A stretch of DNA of 5,181 nt from Cytophagales bacterium. GTDB lineage: Bacteria; Bacteroidota; Bacteroidia; Cytophagales; Cyclobacteriaceae. The notes under the pieces were generated by a model. The model saw only the letters and a program-made list of their open reading frames with translations, was not told where the DNA came from and did no database searches. This document shows, piece by piece, positions 1-5,181 of the stretch. Within the stretch, counting starts at the first letter, position 1. The number at the start of each line of letters is the position of its first letter. The stretch is from assembly GCA_003537495.1 (NCBI GenBank), contig DPSB01000316.1, positions 1 through 5,181 of the forward strand. The letters run 5' to 3'. The position numbers and the translations under genes were made by a program.

Positions 1-105
1 ACCCTGATACCTCATAAAGTCATTCACTCTGCTAAAAAGTTGATGACAGCTGTCAATACTGGTTAGCGTTGCATCGAATAACGGCAGGATAGATATATGC
101 TTCAT
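1..105 (-). CDS. N-terminus of probable GlxA-type (DJ-1/PfpI + AraC) transcriptional regulator, partial
   Basis: Thirty-five codons are open from an ATG at 105-103 to the window edge, and the codon just upstream (108-106) is TGA, so this ATG is the earliest possible start. The peptide begins MKHISILPLFDATLT and continues with a Phe-Ser-Arg-Val-Asn-Asp-Phe stretch near residues 24-30. From memory, this resembles the start of Bacteroidota GlxA-family regulators: a first beta strand 'MKHISIL', then a helix ending in 'F..VNdFl...G'. These proteins usually have about 320-340 residues, with a DJ-1/PfpI-like sensor domain followed by a C-terminal AraC helix-turn-helix. Only the first strand and helix are visible here, so neither the nucleophile elbow nor the DNA-binding domain can be checked. 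It is divergent from the VOC gene at 235, the usual layout for a regulator and its target. A different PfpI-like protein without the AraC domain is possible. Confidence 0.6.
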   Translation of the reverse strand, partial: MKHISILPLFDATLTSIDSCHQLFSRVNDFMRYQG

Positions 106-107
106 TC

Positions 108-120
108 ACAATGTTATTGT
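108..120. promoter_or_regulatory. Short inverted repeat abutting the regulator start
   Basis: ACAAT-GTT-ATTGT is a perfect 5-bp inverted repeat with a 3-nt centre, lying 3 nt upstream of the regulator ATG on the minus strand. It would fall in the regulator's 5' leader or promoter-proximal region and could serve autoregulation. It is short and AT-rich, so chance is a real alternative. Confidence 0.2.
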
Positions 121-140
121 AGCAATATAAAAAAATCATC

Positions 141-170
141 TGTCGCAAACGACAGGTAAGTTTGTCGTTT
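141..170. promoter_or_regulatory. TGTCG/CGACA repeat cluster, candidate operator
   Basis: Three copies of one pentamer lie in 30 bp: TGTCG at 141-145, its inverse CGACA at 150-154, and TGTCG again at 163-167. The first two form a perfect 5-bp inverted repeat around CAAA. The second and third form an 8-bp inverted repeat (AAACGACA at 147-154, TGTCGTTT at 163-170) with an 8-nt spacer. The two same-direction copies start 22 bp apart, about two helical turns, which is the geometry AraC-type activators often use. The cluster lies between two divergent genes and about 31 bp upstream of the -7 element at 201-208, a reasonable position for an activator. As RNA it could instead be a small hairpin; no strong U-tract follows, so I do not call it a terminator. 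Confidence 0.4.
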
Positions 171-200
171 TCTAACCGTAGCATTTTTAAGTAGCCGTGT

Positions 201-208
201 TACTTTTG
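201..208 (+). promoter_or_regulatory. Bacteroidota-type -7 element for the VOC gene
   Basis: TACTTTTG matches the TAnnTTTG consensus of Bacteroidota primary sigma factor promoters at all six defined positions. It lies 26 nt before the ATG at 235, which would give a leader of roughly 20 nt. No clear TTG or TTTG -33 element sits at the usual distance, so the promoter may depend on an activator binding the repeats at 141-170. Confidence 0.45.
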
Positions 209-234
209 AGGTATACTTTAAAAAAGACAATCAA

Positions 235-561
235 ATGAAATCAGTTGAAATTATTATGGTTCCTGTTAAAGACAGGCAAAAAGCTAAAGAGTTTTATCTC
301 CAACTTGGGTTTCAGGTTATTGTAGAAGCACCAGATGCACACGGTGGATCGTGGATACAAATGGGTATTCCTGGTAGCAATACTACTATTTCTCTCTCAA
401 GTTTTCAGGGTATTATTTGCGAGACAGATAATATTGAAAGCGAGATTAAAAAAATAAATAAAAAGGGTATTGAAGTCGGTAAAATTGATAATACACCTTG
501 GGGTCGGTTTGCGTGGTTGAAAGATTTGGACGGAAATAGTTTGTGTCTTCATGAAAAATGA
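235..561 (+). CDS. VOC (glyoxalase/bleomycin-resistance fold) protein
   Basis: This 108-residue protein has the layout of a single-chain VOC-superfamily member. A first strand and helix (residues 4-27, 'VPVKDRQKAKEFYLQLGF') are followed by a strand with 'GSWIQMGIPGSNTTISL' (about 38-54), a second strand-helix unit (about 59-82, 'ICETDNIESEIKKINKKGI'), and a closing 'PWGRFAWLKDLDGNSLCLHE' segment (88-107). Glu107 occupies the usual C-terminal metal-ligand position, but the first strand has no obvious His or Gln ligand, so metal binding and enzyme activity are uncertain. The family includes glyoxalases, dioxygenases and antibiotic-binding proteins; the substrate here cannot be told. Relatives I recall carry a longer Pro/Gly-rich loop before the second module, so this copy looks slightly trimmed near residue 55. 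It is cytosolic and divergent from the probable GlxA-type regulator. There is no Shine-Dalgarno sequence, which is common in this phylum. Confidence 0.88.
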   Translation: MKSVEIIMVPVKDRQKAKEFYLQLGFQVIVEAPDAHGGSWIQMGIPGSNTTISLSSFQGIICETDNIESEIKKINKKGIEVGKIDNTPWGRFAWLKDLDGNSLCLHEK

Positions 562-581
562 GTCTCAAAATCGAGCCAAAC

Positions 582-632
582 AGTTCGCGGAACTCATCTG
601 AAGTCACATCTCGTCAACTGAGGAAAAGATGT
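582..632. terminator. Weak hairpins between convergent genes
   Basis: The 70-bp gap between the VOC stop and the photolyase stop holds two inverted repeats: AGTTC-GCG-GAACT at 582-594, and ACATCT at 606-611 paired with AGATGT at 627-632, the latter touching the photolyase stop codon. Position between convergent genes suits a bidirectional terminator. Neither stem is followed by a convincing T-run on either strand, so this is a weak call. Confidence 0.22.
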
Positions 633-2092
633 CAATCCAACTTTAACAAAAACCCCTTCGCCACTTTGCGATGATGTTTCATTCTGTTAGCATCCATCTT
701 CTGCTGCAGGTTTACAATCATACTCATGCGCGGGTTGTGCACAAATTGTTCGCGGTGTTTTTCAATGTAGCACCAATACAAGGCATCCCACACTTCGCAC
801 CACAGGCCTTTGGTATAATCGCTCATCTTCAATACATAATTACTCCCCGATACATACGGCTTGGTGGTCATCATTCCGCCATCGGCATACTGACTCATGC
901 CATACACGTTGGGCACCATTACCCAATCGTATGCATCAATAAACAATTCCATAAACCACCGGTACACTTCATCGGGATCGAACTCGCATAAATGCATGAA
1001 GTTTCCGAGAATCATCAATCGCTCGATGTGGTGGCAATAACCTGTTTGTAAAACTTTCTTTATGGTTTGATCAATTGGTTCAATGCCCGTAGTCCCCTTG
1101 TAAAACGAAGCTGGAATTTTTCGGGTATAGCCAAGCGCATTAGTAGTGCGTTGCTTTACTCCTTCGCGCAAGTAAACCGCACGCATAAATTCGCGCCAGC
1201 CAATTACCTGTCGAACGAAACCCTCCAGACTATTTAACGGAAACTTTTCGGTACGATGTAGTTCAAACGTTTTATCCAGAATTTGTTGTGGCGATAGCAA
1301 CCCGATGTTCAATGCCGGTGTAAGCACCGAATGAAATAAGATGGATTCATTTTTTACAATCGCATCTTCATACGCACCAAAGTCGCGCATGCGATTAATC
1401 AAAAAATCTTCCAGCACTTTTTCAGCATCGGCAAAGGTTACCGGGTATGTGAATGGCTCAAGAGCACCCGGATTTTTATTGAAATGTTTTTCAATGTATT
1501 GAATAGCTTCTGTTACCCACGGATTTGACTTAGATTGAAACACGTGGGGCAACTTCAATCCTTTCGGGATGCGTTTTCTATTCTCCGCATCAAAACTCCA
1601 TTGGCCGCCCACAGGCGCGTTGTCTTCTACCAGAATATTTAACCGCTTGCGCTGACGAATGTAAAAATCTGCCATCAGGTATTTTTTTCCTTTCGGGAAA
1701 AAGGAGTTGAGTTCATCTGCTGAAGTAAGAAAGTTAGGCGAAGGTGTGCGGTGCAATTTGATTTTCGATTCTGCAAAGCGATTGAGCCTGCGCTCCAACA
1801 GGTAATCGTTTGTTTCGATGTAATAAATTTCTTTTACACCTTGTTTGCGCCAACCGGCAAACAAATTTTTTAAATCGGCTTGTGCTGCATTTATATATAA
1901 AGTCTTATGCCCTTTCTTTTCCAATTCCTGCTGATACATTTTCATGGAAGCGCGATGCAGCACCAACTTTTGTTTATGAAACGGGTATTGCGAAAAATAA
2001 AGTTCGTCCTCAATCAGCACCACGGTACGGCCGGGCTTAACGATTGGTGGTTGCGGATATAATTGATGCGGAAAAACCAGGGCAAGTTCCAT
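632..2092 (-). CDS. Prokaryotic (6-4) photolyase/cryptochrome-related protein lacking the Fe-S cysteines
   Basis: The 486-residue protein belongs to the deoxyribodipyrimidine photolyase-related (PhrB/CryB, FeS-BCP) group, which repairs UV-induced (6-4) photoproducts with light and FAD or acts as a blue-light receptor. The N-terminal Rossmann-like antenna domain starts 'LVFPHQLY' (5-12) and ends near residue 150. The FAD domain shows 'FGAYEDA' (238-244), 'LFHSVLTPALNIGLLSP' (252-268), 'EGFVRQVIGWREFMRAVY' (290-307), the lesion-site His-His pair in 'HHIERLMILGNF' (354-365), and 'YDWVMVPNVYGMSQYADGG' (388-406). In described members four Cys bind a 4Fe-4S cluster: one about 15 residues before the His-His motif, and three in 'SDYCxxC...CPF'. 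Here those places read IEPI (337-340) and SDYTKGLWCEVWDALYW (424-440), with a shortened loop. Remaining Cys at 353, 369, 432 and 441 do not fit the pattern. The ATG at 2092 gives a family-typical N-terminus. It appears monocistronic. Confidence 0.93.
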   Translation of the reverse strand: MELALVFPHQLYPQPPIVKPGRTVVLIEDELYFSQYPFHKQKLVLHRASMKMYQQELEKKGHKTLYINAAQADLKNLFAGWRKQGVKEIYYIETNDYLLERRLNRFAESKIKLHRTPSPNFLTSADELNSFFPKGKKYLMADFYIRQRKRLNILVEDNAPVGGQWSFDAENRKRIPKGLKLPHVFQSKSNPWVTEAIQYIEKHFNKNPGALEPFTYPVTFADAEKVLEDFLINRMRDFGAYEDAIVKNESILFHSVLTPALNIGLLSPQQILDKTFELHRTEKFPLNSLEGFVRQVIGWREFMRAVYLREGVKQRTTNALGYTRKIPASFYKGTTGIEPIDQTIKKVLQTGYCHHIERLMILGNFMHLCEFDPDEVYRWFMELFIDAYDWVMVPNVYGMSQYADGGMMTTKPYVSGSNYVLKMSDYTKGLWCEVWDALYWCYIEKHREQFVHNPRMSMIVNLQQKMDANRMKHHRKVAKGFLLKLD

Positions 2093-2186
2093 GTTTGATT
2101 AAACAGGGAATACCGGAAAGTGTTTTGATCTTTAACTTGTAGTGTCGTTCCAACTTTTTAAATCTGTACGGTGTCGAATAATCTGC

Positions 2187-2207
2187 TGACATGTCTGTTT
2201 TTGACAT
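2187..2207. promoter_or_regulatory. GACATGTC palindrome with TGACAT direct repeat before the lipoprotein operon
   Basis: An 8-bp perfect palindrome GACATGTC (2188-2195) is followed by a second TGACAT at 2202-2207, 15 bp after the TGACAT that starts at 2187. The pair ends 17 nt before the lipoprotein ATG at 2225, in the 132-bp gap between divergent genes. TGTTTTTG at 2196-2203 matches the TAnnTTTG consensus at five of six positions and could be the operon's -7 element. No clear -33 element was found, and I saw no good promoter for the photolyase in this gap. Confidence 0.2.
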
Positions 2208-2224
2208 TACCAATACTTAACCTC

Positions 2225-2746
2225 ATGAAGCCAACTTTACTCCTATTTGCTTTGTTCGTTCTCGGGGCATGTACCATAGGTGAACCACCAACCAGTCCCG
2301 CGGAAGTAGAAGGTTTTGTTCCCATTTATGGCGATGCCGTAACCAGTGAAATTAAATTCACCACATCGCGTACTGTTAAAGCACCCGGCAAAATTTACAC
2401 TTACGGAACCTATCTCTTGATAAATGAAGTAAACCAAGGCATTCATATCTACGAAAATTCTGATCCAACCAACCCAACACCATTAGGCTTTATTGAAATT
2501 GTAGGAAACACCGATATGGCCATCCGCAACAATATTCTTTATGCCAACCACCTGGGCAAACTGGTTGCCTTAAATGTGGCTAATCTTAGTGCTCCACAAA
2601 AAGTAGGTGAAGTAAATATTACCAATTGGTTGCTTGGCGTTCCGCCTCCGGCACAACAATACTTTCAGTGTGTTGATCCCACCAACGGCATTGTTATCGG
2701 TTGGAAAAAAGAGACCCTACGAAACCCCGAATGTTATGCGCTTTAA
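2225..2746 (+). CDS. Small LVIVD-like lipoprotein, first gene of the surface operon
   Basis: Starting at ATG 2225 gives 173 residues with a textbook lipoprotein signal: Lys2, a hydrophobic stretch, then lipobox Leu13-Gly14-Ala15-Cys16. An in-frame GTG at 2171 would add 18 residues ahead of this signal and is rejected. The mature part has two LVIVD-like beta-propeller units, about 51-90 ('KIYTYGTYLLINEVNQGIHI' then 'NSDPTNPTPLGFI') and 95-131 ('MAIRNNILYANHLGKLVALN' then 'LSAPQKVGEV'), and a tail 'DPTNGIVIGWKKETLRNPEC' (151-170). Cys149 and Cys170 bracket the tail and could form a disulfide. I recall similar short lipoproteins in Bacteroidota paired with a longer LVIVD lipoprotein, as here, so the length looks normal rather than truncated. 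Its function is unknown; it is probably membrane-anchored and outside the cytoplasm. The last 11 nt overlap the next gene, suggesting translational coupling. Confidence 0.85.
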   Translation: MKPTLLLFALFVLGACTIGEPPTSPAEVEGFVPIYGDAVTSEIKFTTSRTVKAPGKIYTYGTYLLINEVNQGIHIYENSDPTNPTPLGFIEIVGNTDMAIRNNILYANHLGKLVALNVANLSAPQKVGEVNITNWLLGVPPPAQQYFQCVDPTNGIVIGWKKETLRNPECYAL

Positions 2747-3470
2747 GTTATACGCCCTGGCTTTTATTTTATTCGCTTGCGCAGATGCAAATGTTGGGGG
2801 CGAATCCACCCAAGGTTCGGGAGGTTCGTTAACACGATTTGCCGTTAGAGATTCTTTTCTCTACAACGTTACGGGTTTCACTATTAATGTTTATTCCCTT
2901 AATGATGGTTTTGAGGAATTAAATTCTATTCCCATAAACTTTGGTTTGGAAACGATACAAGCAAATGGCGACTTTCTTTATTTGGGTGCGAACGATGCCA
3001 TGTATATCTATTCAATTACCGATCGCGCAAAACCAGAATTTGTATTTCGCTATCAACACATTGTAGCGTGCGATCCGGTAGTGGTTCAGGGAAATCGTGC
3101 TTATGTTACCCTACGTACCGGAAATGCTTGTAACCTTGGTGTTAACATGCTCGAGATTATTGACATCTCCAATCCTTACGCCCCAACACTGATTACGCAA
3201 CACCCAATGACTTCGCCCGGTGGATTGGGAATTTCCGGTTCTTGTCTTTTTGTTTGTGAAGGCAATAACGGTTTAAAGATGTTGAATGTGGCCAACGATC
3301 AGGTTACTGAGCTTTTGGAGTTACCCGAAGTAAATGCATACGATGTGATTGTAAAACCAAATTCGTTTATACTTACAGGCGAAGATGGCATTTTTCAATA
3401 TGATTATACGTGCGATCCTCCTGTTCTAAGTCTTGTTAGTTCTATACCTGTACAGCGTGCGGATTTTTAG
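2736..3470 (+). CDS. LVIVD-repeat beta-propeller lipoprotein
   Basis: From ATG 2736 the protein has 244 residues and begins MRFKLYALAFILFAC, a lipoprotein signal with lipobox Leu12-Phe13-Ala14-Cys15. The in-frame TTG at 2634 would place 34 charged residues before this signal and is rejected. A short Gly/Ser-rich linker (20-31) leads to about five LVIVD-like blades: 32-67, 70-107, 113-155, 163-196 and 200-238. The clearest is the third, with 'LEIIDISNPYAPTLITQ' (139-155) matching the family's 'l.ivDvsnP..P.lv' signature. Cys112 and Cys132 flank one blade and may form a disulfide; Cys170 and Cys174 are also close together. LVIVD proteins are extracytoplasmic and of largely unknown role. The gene overlaps the preceding one by 11 nt and the following one by 14 nt, so the three are very probably one transcript. 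Confidence 0.87.
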   Translation: MRFKLYALAFILFACADANVGGESTQGSGGSLTRFAVRDSFLYNVTGFTINVYSLNDGFEELNSIPINFGLETIQANGDFLYLGANDAMYIYSITDRAKPEFVFRYQHIVACDPVVVQGNRAYVTLRTGNACNLGVNMLEIIDISNPYAPTLITQHPMTSPGGLGISGSCLFVCEGNNGLKMLNVANDQVTELLELPEVNAYDVIVKPNSFILTGEDGIFQYDYTCDPPVLSLVSSIPVQRADF

Positions 3471-4125
3471 TTGCCTTCTATTTCTGGTTGGTTCATTTGG
3501 GGTTTCGGCTCAAGCCGTGCAGCCCGATTCGGTTTCTAAGAATCGTTATCGTTCTATCATTAAAGTGAGTCCGTTTCACCTGGTAAACTTTTATCCTAGC
3601 GTGCAACTGGCATACGAACTTCAATTTCCTAAAAACTATAGCCTTCAATTAGATGCTGGTTATGTGTTTGATCTTGAAGAAACCAGCGACATGTATAAAA
3701 ACAAACGTGGTGTAAAACTTAAAACCGAATTACGGTATTACATCGAAACAAAAAAACGCGCAAGGCTTTTATACGTTTCCTTTGAGCCCTATGCCAACCT
3801 GATCAATTTCGATAGAAACGAATTCAAAACCGAGTGCTTTGATGTAGAGTGTACCGTATTGTTTAGGCGCGAATACAATTACCTGGTCCGCTACCGCGAA
3901 ACCGGAGCCTCTTTTAAGTTAGGAATACAAATGCAACGCAAGCGGTTTCTATTCGACTTCAACCACGGGCTTATGGTACGAAACATAAATTATAAAAAGC
4001 CCTTTATACCTGCCGGAATTGATGATAATATCATTCGCATTTGGAACATATTTCCCAATGAAGAAAAGCGAATTGTACTCGGGCCAGTTGTTGGAATCAG
4101 GGCTGGCTATCTGCTGAGCAAGTGA
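3457..4125 (+). CDS. Predicted outer-membrane beta-barrel protein
   Basis: I place the start at GTG 3457, giving 222 residues that begin MRIFSCLLFLVGSFGVSAQA, a classic signal peptide with signal peptidase I cleavage after Ala18 or Ala20. A TTG at 3433 is in frame but adds eight residues that do not improve the signal. The mature protein alternates polar and hydrophobic residues in several strands: 'IIKVSPFHLVNFYPSVQLAYEL' spans about 34-55, and others lie near 61-72, 86-97, 104-116, 138-147, 151-160, 163-174 and 206-220. This is as expected for a small barrel of roughly eight strands, similar in feel to DUF3575-type Bacteroidota proteins. Cys127 and Cys132 may be a disulfide in an outer loop. 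It lacks the terminal aromatic residue common in barrels, ending in Ser-Lys. The gene starts inside the lipoprotein gene, in another frame, so a shared transcript and a link with those lipoproteins are likely. Confidence 0.78.
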   Translation: MRIFSCLLFLVGSFGVSAQAVQPDSVSKNRYRSIIKVSPFHLVNFYPSVQLAYELQFPKNYSLQLDAGYVFDLEETSDMYKNKRGVKLKTELRYYIETKKRARLLYVSFEPYANLINFDRNEFKTECFDVECTVLFRREYNYLVRYRETGASFKLGIQMQRKRFLFDFNHGLMVRNINYKKPFIPAGIDDNIIRIWNIFPNEEKRIVLGPVVGIRAGYLLSK

Positions 4126-4126
4126 C

Positions 4127-4139
4127 AATACAAAGTATT
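4127..4139. terminator. Small AT-rich hairpin after the operon
   Basis: AATAC-AAA-GTATT is a perfect 5-bp inverted repeat starting 2 nt after the barrel gene's stop codon, in the 84-bp gap before the convergent DUF1801 gene. The stem is short, AT-rich and lacks a long U-tract, so it would be a poor intrinsic terminator. I saw nothing else convincing in 4126-4209. Confidence 0.15.
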
Positions 4140-4209
4140 TAGAGCATTCAATTTTCACCGCATAGCCAGAGAACTAATTTCAAGCTCTATGAAACTATGT
4201 GGTTAGTAA

Positions 4210-4638
4210 TCACTTCCGTTTCTTCTTAAAACTTTCATCTACCAACTCCGCTTCAAACAACAATGCGCGGATTTGTGGCTCATCTATTTCTTTCAATGTT
4301 TTAAAATACATGCAGTACACCTGCTTGCGACCTTCTGCCAGCAACGCGCCATCTTCATTGCTCATACGATTGCCCTGGCAAAAACCCAGCGTAACACCTT
4401 TGGCAATGTTGGCTTCTTTCTTTTTAAGTTGTTGCGGATCCCACGTAATGGTAGGCGGCCAGATAAAACAAATCATGCGGTTGCGCGAATAAAAAGGAAC
4501 TCCATAACTCAGTTTCTCTTTTGCTTTGGGCAAACACGCTAACACAATAGCGCGAAGCTGTTGCACAATTTTGCGTTCACCGGCCGGTAAACTCAGCAAC
4601 ACTTCTTCTACGGATTGATAGGTATTGGCCTTTGGCAT
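4210..4638 (-). CDS. DUF1801 domain protein
   Basis: This 142-residue cytosolic protein matches the DUF1801 (YdhG-like) pattern. An N-terminal 'YQSVEEVLLSLPAGERKIVQQLRAI' region (7-31) is followed by 'LPKAKEKLSYGVPFYSRNR' (36-54), where the Ser-Tyr-Gly-x-Pro motif is the family's most recognisable feature. Next come strands with 'ICFIWPP' (56-62) and 'GVTLGFCQGNRM' (81-92), and a C-terminal helix with 'QIRALLFEA' (122-130). It ends in a basic tail, Lys-Lys-Lys-Arg-Lys. The biochemical role of DUF1801 proteins is not established; the fold is small and alpha/beta, and length is usual for the family. The start at ATG 4638 places the conserved Tyr-x-Ser-Val-Glu-Glu near the N-terminus, as expected. 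The gene is single, convergent with the barrel operon and divergent from the ORF at 4714, so no functional partner is evident. Confidence 0.87.
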   Translation of the reverse strand: MPKANTYQSVEEVLLSLPAGERKIVQQLRAIVLACLPKAKEKLSYGVPFYSRNRMICFIWPPTITWDPQQLKKKEANIAKGVTLGFCQGNRMSNEDGALLAEGRKQVYCMYFKTLKEIDEPQIRALLFEAELVDESFKKKRK

Positions 4639-4673
4639 AATGCTAAGCTAAGATTTGTTAATGACATGGTGGA

Positions 4674-4691
4674 GAAATCTACTTATATTTC
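4674..4691. promoter_or_regulatory. Back-to-back -7-like elements in the divergent gap
   Basis: The 75-bp gap between the DUF1801 gene and the ORF at 4714 holds two near matches to TAnnTTTG, one per strand. TAGATTTC is on the minus strand (4681 down to 4674), 35 nt before the DUF1801 ATG. TATATTTC is on the plus strand (4684-4691), 22 nt before the ATG at 4714. Each matches five of six defined positions. A TTTA lies 21 nt upstream of the minus-strand element as a possible -33; the plus-strand one lacks a well-spaced partner. Confidence 0.25.
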
Positions 4692-4713
4692 CTTACCATT
4701 TATAAACTAACCT

Positions 4714-5181
4714 ATGAGCTCACCTCCACGCAAGGTGCTTTATACCAAATCAGGGATGAATCTATTCCCTTCAAAAGACACTATTTCTCAAATTGCTCTT
4801 GGTAAAGAATCGCTCTTCTTTCATACCAGTAGAAAAACCATCGAGATAAAAATTGAGGATGTTAGAATAGAACTTTTTAAAAATAAACATTACTCTACTG
4901 CTACCCGGTATGGGAGCTATCCATACTTTCTATACATCACGCATGTGGACAATCCGACAGACTGGTTAGAACTTGGTGATTACTATTTCAAACTTGGAGC
5001 CGCTTTATTGGAAATGAGTAAAGTCTCCGGCATTCACCTTGACGATCGGGCAATCAAGTTTCTAATAAAGTTTGAGCGTGAGTGGGAGGAGTATAATACG
5101 CCTCGCGCAAAATTTTATCGGGTGGTTATTCCAATTGGCTTTGCACTAATTTTTCTCCTTGTATTTTATACCTGTGGTAGA
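4714..5181 (+). CDS. Unrecognised protein with C-terminal membrane segment, partial at window end
   Basis: From ATG 4714 the frame stays open for 156 codons to the last base, so the 3' end is outside the window. I do not recognise the family. The first 125 residues look soluble: alternating strand-like segments at 22-38 and 42-55 ('KTIEIKIEDVRIELF'), an aromatic stretch 'YGSYPYFLYITHV' (66-78), then a helical part around 88-103 and 107-128 rich in Lys and Glu. Residues 137-154 ('VVIPIGFALIFLLVFYTC') form a clear membrane segment, preceded by Arg131-Lys133-Arg136. No N-terminal signal is present, so the N-terminal part probably faces the cytoplasm, with the positive charges at the inner side. 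Codon use and long open length without stops support a real gene. The strand-rich front might be a PH-like domain, but this is a guess. Confidence 0.72.
   Translation, partial: MSSPPRKVLYTKSGMNLFPSKDTISQIALGKESLFFHTSRKTIEIKIEDVRIELFKNKHYSTATRYGSYPYFLYITHVDNPTDWLELGDYYFKLGAALLEMSKVSGIHLDDRAIKFLIKFEREWEEYNTPRAKFYRVVIPIGFALIFLLVFYTCGR

Noticed and set aside
1..66. Plus-strand frame 1 open from the window edge to TAG at 64-66, as the tail of an upstream gene
   Set aside because: The opposite strand over the same bases reads as a convincing regulator N-terminus that starts right after an in-frame stop; 21 codons of open frame is not evidence by itself.
671..991. Plus-strand open frame of 106 codons
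   Set aside because: It lies wholly inside the photolyase-related gene on the other strand, which has clear family motifs throughout; the translation is His-rich and low in sense, as expected for an antisense shadow. The frame at 1810-2040 is rejected for the same reason.
2142..2176. GTGTCG at 2142 and 2171 as a second copy of the TGTCG operator
   Set aside because: The spacing (29 bp) differs from that at 141-170, there is no inverse copy between them, and a 5-6 bp match is expected by chance in a window of this size.
2171..2224. GTG at 2171 as start of the first lipoprotein
   Set aside because: It would put 18 extra hydrophobic residues before a complete lipoprotein signal; the ATG at 2225 gives the lipobox Cys at residue 16, a normal position.
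2634..2735. TTG at 2634 as start of the longer lipoprotein
   Set aside because: The added 34 residues are charged and unrelated to a signal peptide, while ATG 2736 begins a clean lipoprotein signal with the usual short overlap.
3949..4158. Minus-strand open frame of 69 codons
   Set aside because: It is antisense to the end of the barrel gene and has no recognisable features. The minus-strand frame at 2243-2446 opposite the first lipoprotein is rejected likewise.
4161..4198. CATAG and two CTATG copies near the end of the DUF1801 gene as a terminator or repeat element
   Set aside because: The possible stem is only 5 bp with a long loop and competing pairings, and no T-run follows.
4199..4542. 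Two overlapping plus-strand open frames opposite the DUF1801 gene
   Set aside because: Both are antisense to a well-matched DUF1801 protein and show no motif, signal or plausible start context.

Overview
The window reads as a chromosomal segment of a Bacteroidota bacterium, probably Cytophagales-like. The signs are a perfect Bacteroidota-type -7 element (TAnnTTTG) before one gene, starts without a clear Shine-Dalgarno sequence, exported lipoproteins and a beta-barrel of Bacteroidota type, and protein families that resemble Bacteroidota members. These family calls come from reading the translations, not from a database search. There are no RNA genes, insertion sequences, CRISPR arrays or attachment sites that I can support.

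Left part (1-631): the first 35 codons of a probable GlxA-type (DJ-1/PfpI plus AraC) transcriptional regulator leave the window on the minus strand. A 108-residue VOC/glyoxalase-fold protein is transcribed divergently from it. The 129-bp gap between them holds a compact set of TGTCG/CGACA repeats and a good promoter, so regulation of the VOC gene by its neighbour is a natural inference. Convergent with the VOC gene is a prokaryotic-type (6-4) photolyase/cryptochrome-related protein (632-2092, minus), whose C-terminal region appears to lack the four cysteines that hold the 4Fe-4S cluster in described members of that family.

Centre (2225-4125): three plus-strand genes overlap by 11 and 14 nt and all encode exported proteins. 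The first is a small lipoprotein with two LVIVD-like beta-propeller units, the second a lipoprotein with five such units, and the third a predicted outer-membrane beta-barrel. The 2 + 5 count raises the possibility of one seven-bladed propeller built from two lipoproteins next to a barrel partner. This is the most system-like part of the window.

Right part (4210-5181): a DUF1801-type cytosolic protein lies on the minus strand. Divergent from it is an unrecognised ORF (4714 to the window edge, still open) with a soluble N-terminal part and a membrane segment near residues 137-154.
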